Below the pieces are notes generated by a model. The model was not told where the DNA came from. It saw only the letters and a program-made list of their open reading frames with translations, and made no database searches. A DNA stretch of 17,674 nt from assembly GCF_002414005.1 (NCBI RefSeq), contig NZ_DHYG01000015.1:1-17674 (forward strand), given 5' to 3'. A program made the position numbers and the translations under genes. This document shows, piece by piece, positions 1 through 6,520 of the stretch; positions within the stretch are counted from its first letter, which is position 1; the number at the start of each line of letters is the position of its first letter. The stretch comes from Psychrobacter sp. UBA5136 (lineage in GTDB: Bacteria; Pseudomonadota; Gammaproteobacteria; Pseudomonadales; Moraxellaceae).

Positions 1-140
1 TTTATTTTGAACTGACTATAATTTGTGGCCAAGATTGTGATTAAAAGGATTAAAGCTCGGGAAGAAATCGTCTTTATAAATTAAGAGTTAAGCGAAAGGT
101 TATATTGTCGAATTCATTGCTAAATAGTAAAACACGACAT

Positions 141-169
141 TTGCGCGCTGACCAATAATGCTCTATTAT
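141..169 (+). promoter_or_regulatory. Candidate sigma-70 promoter of comM
   Basis: A TTGCGC box (141-146) and a TATTAT box (164-169) are separated by exactly 17 bp. The pair ends about 28 bp before the comM start codon. The -10 is a good match and the -35 is partial (TTG conserved). Upstream, positions 1-140 hold no gene I can support. A TATAAT hexamer at 17-22 could belong to another promoter whose -35 lies outside the window. Confidence 0.35.
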
Positions 170-197
170 CGATTAATCTTTATAGTAGGAAAGGTCG

Positions 198-1742
198 ATG
201 TCGTTTGCTCAAGTCTATACGCGCTCAGTCGTCGGACTGCACGCCCCGCAAGTCATCATCGAGGTGCATTTATCACAAGGTTTGCCAGCGCTGACCATAG
301 TCGGCTTGCCTGCCGCTGCGGTACGCGAAAGTAAAGATAGGGTGCGCTCTGCCATTATTAATTCAGGATTTCAATTTCCCAATCGGCGCTTAACGATTAA
401 TCTTGCGCCAGCAGATCTGCCAAAAGATGGCGCAAGATTGGACTTGCCAATTGCTATCGGAATTTTAGCCGCAAGTGGACAGCTTGAGCCAGAAGCGCTA
501 TCAGGGTTTGAGTTTATTGGCGAGCTTGCACTTAACGGTGAGCTGCGACAGGTAAGCGGTAGTTTAGCAGTGGCACGAGCGATGAAAGCAGAAATGCTAG
601 CAGCACCTAAGAATACTGGACAAGAGGCGCCGCCGCTACGTCAATTAATTGTGCCTTGTGACAATGGATCAGAGGCAAGCCGCGTTGATGGGGTGACGAT
701 ATTAGCGGCGCAAAATTTAAAGGCAGTCTGTAATCATTTGCAATCGCTAGCAGAATCTAGCCTTATAGATGAGTGCTTAGAAGTGGTACAACCAAGCGCC
801 GCGCAGCCGCATACTGGTTATAAGGTAGATTTGGCCGATGTTAAAGGTCAGCATCATGCTAGGCGAGCGTTAGAGATAGCTGCCGCTGGTGGTCATTCGC
901 TATTGTTTACCGGGCCGCCGGGTTCGGGCAAGACGTTAATGGCGTCACGATTACCCACTATTTTGCCAGATTTGAGTGATGAAGATGCGTTAGAAGTTGC
1001 TAGTACCTATTCGGTTGCCGACAGCGACTATGATTATGGCACGCGGCCATTTAGACAGGTTCACCATACCATATCGGCGGTGGCATTGGTTGGTGGCGGT
1101 TCTCGCCCTAAACCTGGCGAGATTACGCTGGCTAATAAAGGGGTGTTATTCCTTGATGAATTACCAGAATTTGATCGTACGGTCTTAGAAGTATTACGTC
1201 AGCCGTTAGAAGCCAAGCAAATCACCATTAGCCGTGCCAACTCACAGCTTACTTTCCCCGCAAACTTTCAATTGGTCGCGGCGATGAACCCTTGTCCGTG
1301 TGGCTATGATGGCGACGGTTCGGGACGATGTCGCTGCCGACCTGAACAGATTAAACGCTATCAAGACAAGCTATCAGGGCCGCTACTTGATCGGATTGAT
1401 CTGCATATTACCGTGCCAGCTTTACCAATTGCCGATTTGCAAAATGCTCAAGCTGGCGAGACATCCGAGCAAGTACGCACGCGAGTCGCTGCTGCGCATA
1501 AGCAGCAATTAAAACGACAAAACAAGGTGAATAATGAGCTGAGTCCTAGCGAGATTGATCAATATATCCAGCTAGGCGCGGGCGAGCAGCAATTATTACA
1601 GCTTGCTCAGCAGCGCCTAAATCTATCGGCGCGAGGTTATCATCGCGTATTACGCGTTGCCCGAACCATTGCTGATTTGGCTAACAGTAACGATATTACC
1701 AGTGCCCATGTGTCTGAGGCGCTAAGTTATCGTAGTAAGTAA
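198..1742 (+). CDS. comM: ComM/YifB family AAA+ ATPase (Mg-chelatase-like), transformation helicase
   Basis: The 514-aa protein has the full YifB/ComM layout. An N-terminal ribosomal-S5-like/Lon-like domain (about 1-190, with the GLPAAAVRESKDRVRSA segment) precedes a Mg-chelatase-type AAA+ ATPase. Walker A is GPPGSGKT (239-246), Walker B is GVLFLDE (315-321), and a sensor/arginine region LLDRIDL lies at about 396-402. A four-cysteine cluster (CPC at 366-368, CRC at 378-380), typical of the family, sits between them. The C-terminal helical domain is complete. In Vibrio and Acinetobacter, ComM is a hexameric helicase that drives branch migration when transforming DNA is integrated. It acts in the cytoplasm on recombination intermediates. 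The ATG has a purine-rich ribosome site (AGGAAAGG) just upstream. The gene converges on gph with 24 bp between stops, and no clear terminator separates them. Confidence 0.95.
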   Translation: MSFAQVYTRSVVGLHAPQVIIEVHLSQGLPALTIVGLPAAAVRESKDRVRSAIINSGFQFPNRRLTINLAPADLPKDGARLDLPIAIGILAASGQLEPEALSGFEFIGELALNGELRQVSGSLAVARAMKAEMLAAPKNTGQEAPPLRQLIVPCDNGSEASRVDGVTILAAQNLKAVCNHLQSLAESSLIDECLEVVQPSAAQPHTGYKVDLADVKGQHHARRALEIAAAGGHSLLFTGPPGSGKTLMASRLPTILPDLSDEDALEVASTYSVADSDYDYGTRPFRQVHHTISAVALVGGGSRPKPGEITLANKGVLFLDELPEFDRTVLEVLRQPLEAKQITISRANSQLTFPANFQLVAAMNPCPCGYDGDGSGRCRCRPEQIKRYQDKLSGPLLDRIDLHITVPALPIADLQNAQAGETSEQVRTRVAAAHKQQLKRQNKVNNELSPSEIDQYIQLGAGEQQLLQLAQQRLNLSARGYHRVLRVARTIADLANSNDITSAHVSEALSYRSK

Positions 1743-1766
1743 CTTACTCACCTACTCAACGCGCAG

Positions 1767-2456
1767 TTATTTGTCATCTGCCTTTTTTAAAATGTACTCA
1801 ACCAATGCCGCAAAATCATCAAACGCTGCGGTAGGGTTGAGCTCGCGAATATCTTGTCCGTAATTGTAGCCATACGACAGCCCAAGCGTGTCCATATTGG
1901 CGTTTTGCCCCGCCAAGATATCGTTTCTTGAATCCCCAATCATGATTGCTTGCGCTGGAGTCACATTCAACGCTTCGCAAACATGTAATAGTGGCGCGGG
2001 ATCTGGTTTTTTTTGCGCCAGGCTATCACCGCCGCGCACCTCACTAAATAAGTCTTGCCAGCCAAAGGATTGTAAGATTTTAGGCACAAAACGAATGGGT
2101 TTGTTGGTCACTAATGCGAGCGTATAGCCTGCTGCTTTGAGTCTTTTTAGTCCGCTATCCACATTTGGGTAGGCGACGGTTTTGCTACCGCTGATATTTT
2201 TATAAGCATCAAAAAATAGCTGCTCAGCATGGTCGGCTTCCTCGGCCGTTAATTCACCTTCTAATACGTTTATCTTCCCCACTAGTGCGCGCTCAACCAG
2301 CATTCTTGAGCCATTGCCGATCCAGTTACGTATGGTATCAATAGGATAGGTGTCTTTGCCAAGTGTGGTCAGCATGGCGTTGGTCGCATCCGCCAAATCT
2401 GGCACGCTATCGATTAGCGTGCCATCGAAATCAAAAATTAAAAGTTGCTTATCCAT
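1767..2456 (-). CDS. gph: Phosphoglycolate phosphatase, HAD family
   Basis: This is a 229-aa haloacid-dehalogenase hydrolase of the Gph type. Motif I is DFDGTLID (nucleophile D9, acid/base D11). Motif II is VTNKP (T117), motif III is K150 in QKKPDP, and motif IV is GDSRND (D175, D179). The helical cap lies between motifs I and II (about 20-100), where the family has it. Gph hydrolyses 2-phosphoglycolate, which arises for example from repair of 3'-phosphoglycolate DNA ends, to glycolate and phosphate. It is a Mg-dependent cytoplasmic enzyme. Length and motifs are normal. It lies 95 bp downstream of the DUF4385 gene on the same strand, with a 9-bp inverted repeat in the gap. It could have its own promoter or be co-transcribed. 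Some other small HAD phosphatases look similar, so the exact substrate is inferred from family resemblance. Confidence 0.9.
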   Translation of the reverse strand: MDKQLLIFDFDGTLIDSVPDLADATNAMLTTLGKDTYPIDTIRNWIGNGSRMLVERALVGKINVLEGELTAEEADHAEQLFFDAYKNISGSKTVAYPNVDSGLKRLKAAGYTLALVTNKPIRFVPKILQSFGWQDLFSEVRGGDSLAQKKPDPAPLLHVCEALNVTPAQAIMIGDSRNDILAGQNANMDTLGLSYGYNYGQDIRELNPTAAFDDFAALVEYILKKADDK

Positions 2457-2492
2457 TATTCTCGCCAGTATCGCGTTTGTTTTTTATGTTTA

Positions 2493-2526
2493 GGTTTTAA
2501 CCATAACACAAGAAGGTGTTAAAACC
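2493..2526. repeat. Inverted repeat upstream of gph
   Basis: The arms GGTTTTAAC (2493-2501) and GTTAAAACC (2518-2526) are perfect 9-bp complements around a 16-nt spacer. They lie 37-70 bp before the gph start on the minus strand. Neither side has a T-run, so this is a poor rho-independent terminator. An operator or an mRNA leader hairpin for gph fits better. Function is not known. Confidence 0.4.
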
Positions 2527-2551
2527 GCAGGCAAAGCACGTTTTTGCTCAA

Positions 2552-3052
2552 TTATTTTTCGTCTTTGTAGCGTTCACGATGCGCTTTTTTCATCTTAAGA
2601 TAGGTTTTATTTTCGCGGCACGCATCCCATTTTTGTTTAAAAATACGCGCGGATTCTGCTTTGATGGGGTCCTCATCTTGCCGTGGCAGTTCTTCGCGAC
2701 CATGGGCGCCGCTTTGGCCTTTTTTATCATCGGGCACGGGGCCTTTGTATTTTTTGCCGCCTTTATGATTGGCGTAGCGGCGGGCGCGGGTATAACCCAT
2801 TTGGATAAATTTGCGTGCCATGTCGGCTCCAACAAAGTCATCGGCGGCTAAGTAATTTAAAAACATCTGATAAATAATCTCGCTACTCTCCTTTGCGCTA
2901 GCAGGCGTGGCAAAGCGCCAATGCGGCAGAATCTCAGATTTATAAGGCTCGACCAATAGCACGCCTTGCTCACCGCGGCCAATGCGGTACAGCTCAGGCT
3001 GCGCGCGCAAATCTAGGTTTTTATAATCCAACGTATAATCAAACTCTCTCAC
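2552..3052 (-). CDS. DUF4385 domain-containing protein
   Basis: The 166-aa protein matches the DUF4385 pattern from its first residues: FDYTLDYKNLDLRAQPELY, then IGRGEQGVLLVEPYKSE and ILPHWRF (about 24-47), and ARKFIQMGYTRARRYANHKGG (about 79-99). The whole family is conserved over this length and has no established biochemical function. The C-terminal third is highly charged (many K, E, R, D), lacks hydrophobic segments and is probably cytoplasmic. The start is a GTG at 3050-3052, with a purine-rich AAAGGGC some 6 nt upstream. No better start lies in frame before the conserved FDY block. It precedes gph on the same strand. No functional link between the two is known. Confidence 0.85.
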   Translation of the reverse strand: MREFDYTLDYKNLDLRAQPELYRIGRGEQGVLLVEPYKSEILPHWRFATPASAKESSEIIYQMFLNYLAADDFVGADMARKFIQMGYTRARRYANHKGGKKYKGPVPDDKKGQSGAHGREELPRQDEDPIKAESARIFKQKWDACRENKTYLKMKKAHRERYKDEK

Positions 3053-3085
3053 GGTTTTGCCCTTTTACTTTGCCTGAAACGCTTT

Positions 3086-3113
3086 AGTATAGGAAGAATT
3101 TGTATCTTAAAAA
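3086..3113 (-). promoter_or_regulatory. Candidate promoter of the DUF4385 gene
   Basis: On the minus strand, TTTTTA (3108-3113) and TATACT (3086-3091) are separated by 16 bp and lie about 35 bp before the GTG start. The -10 is good and the -35 is weak. The rest of 3114-3270 is AT-rich and shows nothing else I can name. Confidence 0.3.
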
Positions 3114-3272
3114 CAGCTTAAAAGTGTTATGAATTAGTGCGAATAACAGAATAGTAGATATTAAATAAAGGTGTTATGCCGTTTATCTGTCCGCGAAGCT
3201 GATAAAATTTTTACAGTGAACTCACTATATGTTTGATAGGTGCTGCTATGATTTTTATTAAATTTTAAACAT

Positions 3273-3308
3273 AAAAAAAGCCCCAAACATAAATGTCTGG
3301 GGCTTTTT
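3273..3308 (-). terminator. Rho-independent terminator of tRNA-Phe
   Basis: The stem AGCCCCA/TGGGGCT is extended by A/T tracts on both sides and has a secondary ACAT/ATGT pairing in its loop. Read on the minus strand it ends in a run of seven T. It starts 17 nt after the tRNA 3' end. The A/T-symmetrical flanks could also stop transcription arriving from the plus strand. Confidence 0.85.
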
Positions 3309-3324
3309 AGAATACTTAAACGAA

Positions 3325-3400
3325 TGGTGGCTCGAGGCAGGATCGAACTGCCGACACACGGATTTTCAATCCGTTGCTCTACCTACTGAGCTATCGAGCC
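3325..3400 (-). tRNA. tRNA-Phe (anticodon GAA)
   Basis: The minus strand folds into a complete 76-nt cloverleaf that includes an encoded 3' CCA (complement TGG at 3325-3327). The acceptor stem is GGCTCGA/TCGAGCC. The D arm is AGCTCAGTAGGTAGAGC. The anticodon stem ACGGA/TCCGT encloses a 7-nt loop with GAA at 3365-3367, and the T arm carries the usual GTTCGATCC. Discriminator base is A. It stands alone, with its own promoter and terminator. Confidence 0.97.
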
Positions 3401-3417
3401 GTCTTCGTTGAGGCGCT

Positions 3418-3446
3418 ATTAAACTAAATATAACCGTTACTGTCAA
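3418..3446 (-). promoter_or_regulatory. Promoter of tRNA-Phe
   Basis: On the minus strand a perfect TTGACA (3441-3446) and TTTAAT (3418-3423) are separated by exactly 17 bp, ending 17 nt before the mature tRNA 5' end. A GC-rich stretch (GCGCC) follows the -10 box, as in the discriminator of stringently controlled stable-RNA promoters. That regulation is inferred, not shown. Confidence 0.8.
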
Positions 3447-3533
3447 GTGATTTTTGCATAATAAGTGAGAAAAGCCCATAAATTGGTAAATATAAGCCAA
3501 ATTCAAGATTTAAAAAAAGTTTTAACTTGGCAT

Positions 3534-3956
3534 TTAATCCTTAACGCGCAGCAGTTCATACTCGCTCATGATGCGGTGAATATCGGCATCAACGGGAACA
3601 AACTGACGCACGCCTTTTTTGACCTCGGCATCATAGACCAGTTTGATAAATTTGGCATCTATGGCGCGGCCGCGATTTTGGCTGTGTACGGTGAGATATT
3701 GCAAGCGTTTGGCGTTGGTTTGCCCATCATCAAAGCAAGCAACCGCGGCGATAGGCTTGTCATTAAACATGCCAACATATAAATACTGACCATGCTTAAA
3801 GCCTTGCTCAACGATATTTAATACCTCGAGACCACTTGGCTGATTGTCATCGCTGTCATACAACGCCTGCAAGCGCTCTGATAGTTCGTTTTCACGCGCA
3901 GGTTTTTTAATGAGCGGCGCATCCAAGCGGTTGATAGCAATGGCTTCTAAAGGCAT
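3534..3956 (-). CDS. Small GNAT-fold acetyltransferase-like protein
   Basis: The 140-aa protein has a GNAT-like core. Strand segments YLYVGMFNDKPIAAVACFDD (about 58-77) and RLQYLTVHSQ (about 84-93) are followed by an acetyl-CoA-loop-like NRGRAIDAKFIKLVYDAE (about 94-111). The loop fits the Q/R-x-x-G-x-G/A motif only loosely. The shape (short protein, self-contained GNAT core, no long C-terminal half) recalls PanZ/PanM acetyl-CoA sensors that activate aspartate decarboxylase maturation, but I cannot confirm that. The ATG has a clear ribosome site (AGGAAA, about 6 nt spacing). It is divergent from hisB across a 307-bp gap and ends about 90 bp from the tRNA-Phe promoter. Substrate unknown. Confidence 0.6.
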   Translation of the reverse strand: MPLEAIAINRLDAPLIKKPARENELSERLQALYDSDDNQPSGLEVLNIVEQGFKHGQYLYVGMFNDKPIAAVACFDDGQTNAKRLQYLTVHSQNRGRAIDAKFIKLVYDAEVKKGVRQFVPVDADIHRIMSEYELLRVKD

Positions 3957-4210
3957 GGTGTTTTCCTATTAAATGTTTATCTGACATGACGAATAAATAT
4001 GGCGTAATGATTGATAATACTGAATGCCTTATTTTAGCAGAATGAGGCTGTTTTGTGCGTGGATTACTGCTTGGTCGTGGCAGTAAATGCTAGGGTTTGC
4101 TATGATGAGGATAGACAATACTCGATATGTATAAAAGCTGACATTTTGGCTTTTTAATTAAATATTGACGTATCGATGTAATTTTAAACTGATTATAGTA
4201 AGCATGCACT

Positions 4211-4235
4211 GGGCGCTTTTTCGCCCTATTTTATT
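4211..4235 (+). promoter_or_regulatory. Leader hairpin before hisB, attenuator-like
   Basis: GGGCG (4211-4215) and CGCCC (4222-4226) form a 5-bp GC stem with a CTTTTT loop, followed by the T-rich TATTTTATT. It ends about 29 bp before the hisB start. It could act as a weak intrinsic terminator or attenuator in the hisBH leader. No histidine-rich leader peptide is seen. A possible -10 (TATAGT, 4194-4199) lies just upstream. Most of the remaining gap (3957-4190) shows no recognisable feature. Confidence 0.35.
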
Positions 4236-4263
4236 GACCGCTTTTCATTGATAGAGAGTAGCC

Positions 4264-4938
4264 ATGACTGCCAATTCTACGACGACAACCAATTCAGCCA
4301 CTACCACTGGGCAAAACCAAGCCGCCAATGTAAATTTACATGGCCGCCCAGCCCGTACCGCCACCGTTGAGCGCAATACGGCTGAAACGCAGGTGACTTG
4401 TACGGTAAACCTTGATGGAACGGGTCAAGGGGTTGTCGATACTGGCGTGCCATTTTTGGATCACATGATTGATCAAATCAAGCGTCACGGTTTGTTTGAC
4501 TTAGATATTAAATGTACCGGCGACACCTTTATCGATGATCACCACAGTGTCGAAGATACGGGCATCACCCTTGGGCAAGCATTCAATAAAGCCTTGGGCG
4601 ATAAAAAAGGCATCCGCCGTTACGGACACTTTTATGCGCCACTTGATGAGTCATTGACGCGCGCGGTGGTTGATTTGTCAGGTCGTCCAGGACTTCATAT
4701 GGATATTCCATTTACCCGCTCACACGTTGGTAACTTTGACGTCGATTTGTTTAGCGAGTTTTTCTATGGTTTTGTTAACCACTCGTGGATGACGGTGCAT
4801 TTGGACAATCTCAAAGGTAAAAACAGCCATCACCAAATCGAATCTACCTTTAAAGCGTTCGCCCGTGCGCTACGCATGGCGTGCGAGTATGATGAGCGTG
4901 CGCTAAATACCTTGCCATCAACCAAAGAGGCCTTTTAG
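4264..4938 (+). CDS. hisB: Imidazoleglycerol-phosphate dehydratase
   Basis: This monofunctional HisB is 224 aa long. It catalyses dehydration of imidazole glycerol phosphate to imidazole acetol phosphate in histidine synthesis, using Mn ions bound by histidines and acidic residues. The two pseudo-repeat metal sites are visible: DDHHSVE (91-97) and HSWM...NSHHQIE (173-193). VPFLDHM (62-68) and YGHFYAPLDES (120-130) are also typical. Typical single-domain HisB is about 195-200 aa. The extra length is an N-terminal Thr/Ser/Asn-rich tail (about residues 1-28) before the usual RTATVERNTAET start. No alternative ATG lies between the tail and the core, so the tail appears genuine. A purine-rich AGAGAG precedes the ATG. 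It abuts hisH directly. Confidence 0.95.
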   Translation: MTANSTTTTNSATTTGQNQAANVNLHGRPARTATVERNTAETQVTCTVNLDGTGQGVVDTGVPFLDHMIDQIKRHGLFDLDIKCTGDTFIDDHHSVEDTGITLGQAFNKALGDKKGIRRYGHFYAPLDESLTRAVVDLSGRPGLHMDIPFTRSHVGNFDVDLFSEFFYGFVNHSWMTVHLDNLKGKNSHHQIESTFKAFARALRMACEYDERALNTLPSTKEAF

Positions 4939-5583
4939 ATGAGCCGAACCACAAAGATTGCATTATTAGATTATGGTATGGGTAATTTGCACTCGGCTAG
5001 CAAGGCACTAGCGGCGGTAGGCGCGGACGTCTCTATTACCAATGACCCAAAAATTGTCGCCGCTGCTGATAAAATTTTCTTCCCTGGTGTTGGTGCCATG
5101 CGCGATTGTATGGCGGGTATGCGTGAAGCAGGGATTGATGAGGTCATACGGCAGGCGATATTTAATAAGCCTGTTATGGCCATCTGTGTTGGCATGCAAG
5201 CGCTGTTTGAGCAGTCCGCTGAGAATGGTGGCACAAAATGCTTAGGCATCTTAGAGGGCAATGTAGAAGCGTTTGACCCTACTTGGAAAGATGAGCAAGG
5301 GGCGACCATTAAAGTGCCGCATATGGGCTGGAATACCATCACCGAGATGAATAGCAGCCATCCGCTGTGGCATGGTATCGATGACAATGCGCATTTTTAC
5401 TTTGTTCACAGCTATTACTGCGCGCCCACCGACAGCGCACAAGTGGCGGCCGTTTGTGATTATGGTCAGCCGTTTTGTGCCAGTATTTTGCAAGACAATC
5501 TGTTTGCCACCCAGTTTCATCCAGAAAAAAGCCACACCGCGGGCCTGCAGCTGTTAAAGAATTTTGTCGATTGGGATATTTAA
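4939..5583 (+). CDS. hisH: Imidazole glycerol phosphate synthase, glutaminase subunit
   Basis: This is a 214-aa class-I glutamine amidotransferase. It hydrolyses glutamine and passes ammonia to HisF, which forms imidazole glycerol phosphate and AICAR. The N-terminal DYGMGNLHSASKAL (11-24), the oxyanion-loop FPGVGAM (48-54) and the catalytic triad C83 (in AICVGMQ), H194 and E196 (in QFHPEKS) are all present. HSYY (157-160) is also conserved. The ATG begins on the base after the hisB TAG, so translation is probably coupled. Enzymatically it works one step before HisB. Its partner hisF and hisA are not in this window, and a terminator closes the unit after hisH. Confidence 0.95.
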   Translation: MSRTTKIALLDYGMGNLHSASKALAAVGADVSITNDPKIVAAADKIFFPGVGAMRDCMAGMREAGIDEVIRQAIFNKPVMAICVGMQALFEQSAENGGTKCLGILEGNVEAFDPTWKDEQGATIKVPHMGWNTITEMNSSHPLWHGIDDNAHFYFVHSYYCAPTDSAQVAAVCDYGQPFCASILQDNLFATQFHPEKSHTAGLQLLKNFVDWDI

Positions 5584-5610
5584 TAACTATACTTTAAATA
5601 TTTCTTCAAA

Positions 5611-5656
5611 AAGAAGGTAGATTAGCAAATGCTTAATCTACCTTCTTTATTTTCAA
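5611..5656 (+). terminator. Terminator of hisB-hisH
   Basis: Arms of AAGAAGGTAGATTA (5611-5624) and TAATCTACCTTCTT form a 14-bp perfect stem around a 9-nt loop, followed by a T-rich tail (TTATTTTC). It begins 27 bp after the hisH stop. The A-rich left side would also give a U-run on the other strand. Confidence 0.85.
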
Positions 5657-5696
5657 TATATAGTTGATCCTAAATAAGTGTATGACAACGGATGTT

Positions 5697-5768
5697 CTGC
5701 TGGTATAAATTTTACTTGCTTACTGTGCGCTACGCACTCCAGAGGCTTCGCAAAATTCATCCCAGCAG
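5697..5768. repeat. Palindromic MITE/REP-like element, copy 1
   Basis: The 72-bp element has imperfect terminal inverted repeats. CTGCTGGTATAAATTTT at the left faces AAAATTCATCCCAGCAG at the right (two internal mismatches). A central hairpin GTGCG-CTA-CGCAC lies at about 5724-5736. The left part recurs at the window end (17633-17674) with the same first 14 bases, then CTTGCTT, and a related AGAGGCT after the centre. It encodes no protein of its own, so a non-autonomous mobile or REP-type intergenic element is the simplest reading. It sits between the hisH terminator and the VanZ-like gene. Confidence 0.6.
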
Positions 5769-5791
5769 CACGGTATCTATTTTGTAGTGGA

Positions 5792-6256
5792 TTGACTATA
5801 TCCTTGACTGTTTTTTCATTTATACTCAGTTATTTTTTTACCTCTTTTACGCGGAATAAAATCGTGGATTTTTATCTCTTTAAAAATGGCGTCGTGAGCG
5901 CCACAGGATTGGACAAAGATGCGCTGCATATTTATGTTGGCATTAGCGTGTTTCTGTTAAGTTTAATGCTGCTACGTCCAATTTTTAAAAAATACAGCGT
6001 TAGAGCGTTTATTGCTTTAATCATGGTGACAGCCGTCGCTGTGCTGGGCGAGTATTTGGATAACCGTCATACGATTACTGAACTCGGTCTGGCCGGGTTA
6101 CAAGCGGCGGAAATAAAGGCCAGTATTCACGATATTTTTAACACCTGCCTGCTGTCTTATATAATCTACGGTTTTACGGTATGGACAAAGACGTTTCAAT
6201 CCATTAATAAAGCAACACCTATGATTAAAAGGCAGAAAAAAACGGACTATCGCTAA
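5792..6256 (+). CDS. VanZ-like small membrane protein
   Basis: About 154 aa if started at the TTG shown. The frame is open back to a GTG at 5678, but that upstream part reads through the palindromic element and looks non-coding. A GTG at 5864 is a third possible start (about 130 aa) and would lose the first membrane segment. Four hydrophobic segments are seen: SLTVFSFILSYFF, LHIYVGISVFLLSLMLL, FIALIMVTAVAVLGEYL and FNTCLLSYIIYGFTVW. The spaced DKDALH before segment 2, GEYLDNRH at the end of segment 3, and KASIHDIFNT at the start of segment 4 match the VanZ-like pattern (DK..H, E..Q...R, D...NT). Function of such stand-alone proteins is unknown. The stop codon lies inside the terminator hairpin. 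Start uncertain, identity moderate. Confidence 0.55.
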   Translation: MTISLTVFSFILSYFFTSFTRNKIVDFYLFKNGVVSATGLDKDALHIYVGISVFLLSLMLLRPIFKKYSVRAFIALIMVTAVAVLGEYLDNRHTITELGLAGLQAAEIKASIHDIFNTCLLSYIIYGFTVWTKTFQSINKATPMIKRQKKTDYR

Positions 6257-6268
6257 GTCCGTTTTTAT
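6236..6268 (+). terminator. Terminator of the VanZ-like gene
   Basis: AAAAACGGACT and AGTCCGTTTTT form an 11-bp stem around a 7-8 nt loop, followed by more T. The coding stop (6254-6256) falls in the loop and 3' arm. The stem is almost identical to the one after hchA at 7490-7521. Confidence 0.8.
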
Positions 6269-6407
6269 TATTTTTATGATGAATCCTCTTTTGCTCTTTG
6301 CAAGTCACGCGCCCGTTTTAATTTCCCTAATCAATTTTGTGCAACCCTACCTTTACAAAGCTTACGAAAGTTAAAAAAGTCTTGTCTATTTAATGCGTTA
6401 TGAGTTT

Positions 6408-6432
6408 GCTACCTTACAATCAGAAGGGTAGC
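6408..6432 (+). other. Hairpin in the hchA upstream region
   Basis: GCTACCTT (6408-6415) pairs with AAGGGTAGC (6424-6432), leaving one bulged G and an 8-nt loop. It lies about 90 bp before the hchA start in a 252-bp gap (6269-6520) that holds no other gene. It could be an operator or a structured leader. No convincing promoter boxes could be fixed around it. Confidence 0.3.
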
Positions 6433-6520
6433 GACCAGACGGGTAATGATATGGAATTATTCTATCTTTTCCTTTTCTCGCTATCCATCCAATATAACCA
6501 ATAATAAAATAGGAAAAGTC

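Noticed and set aside
2516..2851. Plus-strand 111-aa hydrophobic frame
   Set aside because: It is antisense to the well-conserved DUF4385 gene. Its hydrophobicity comes from complementary Lys codons of that gene.
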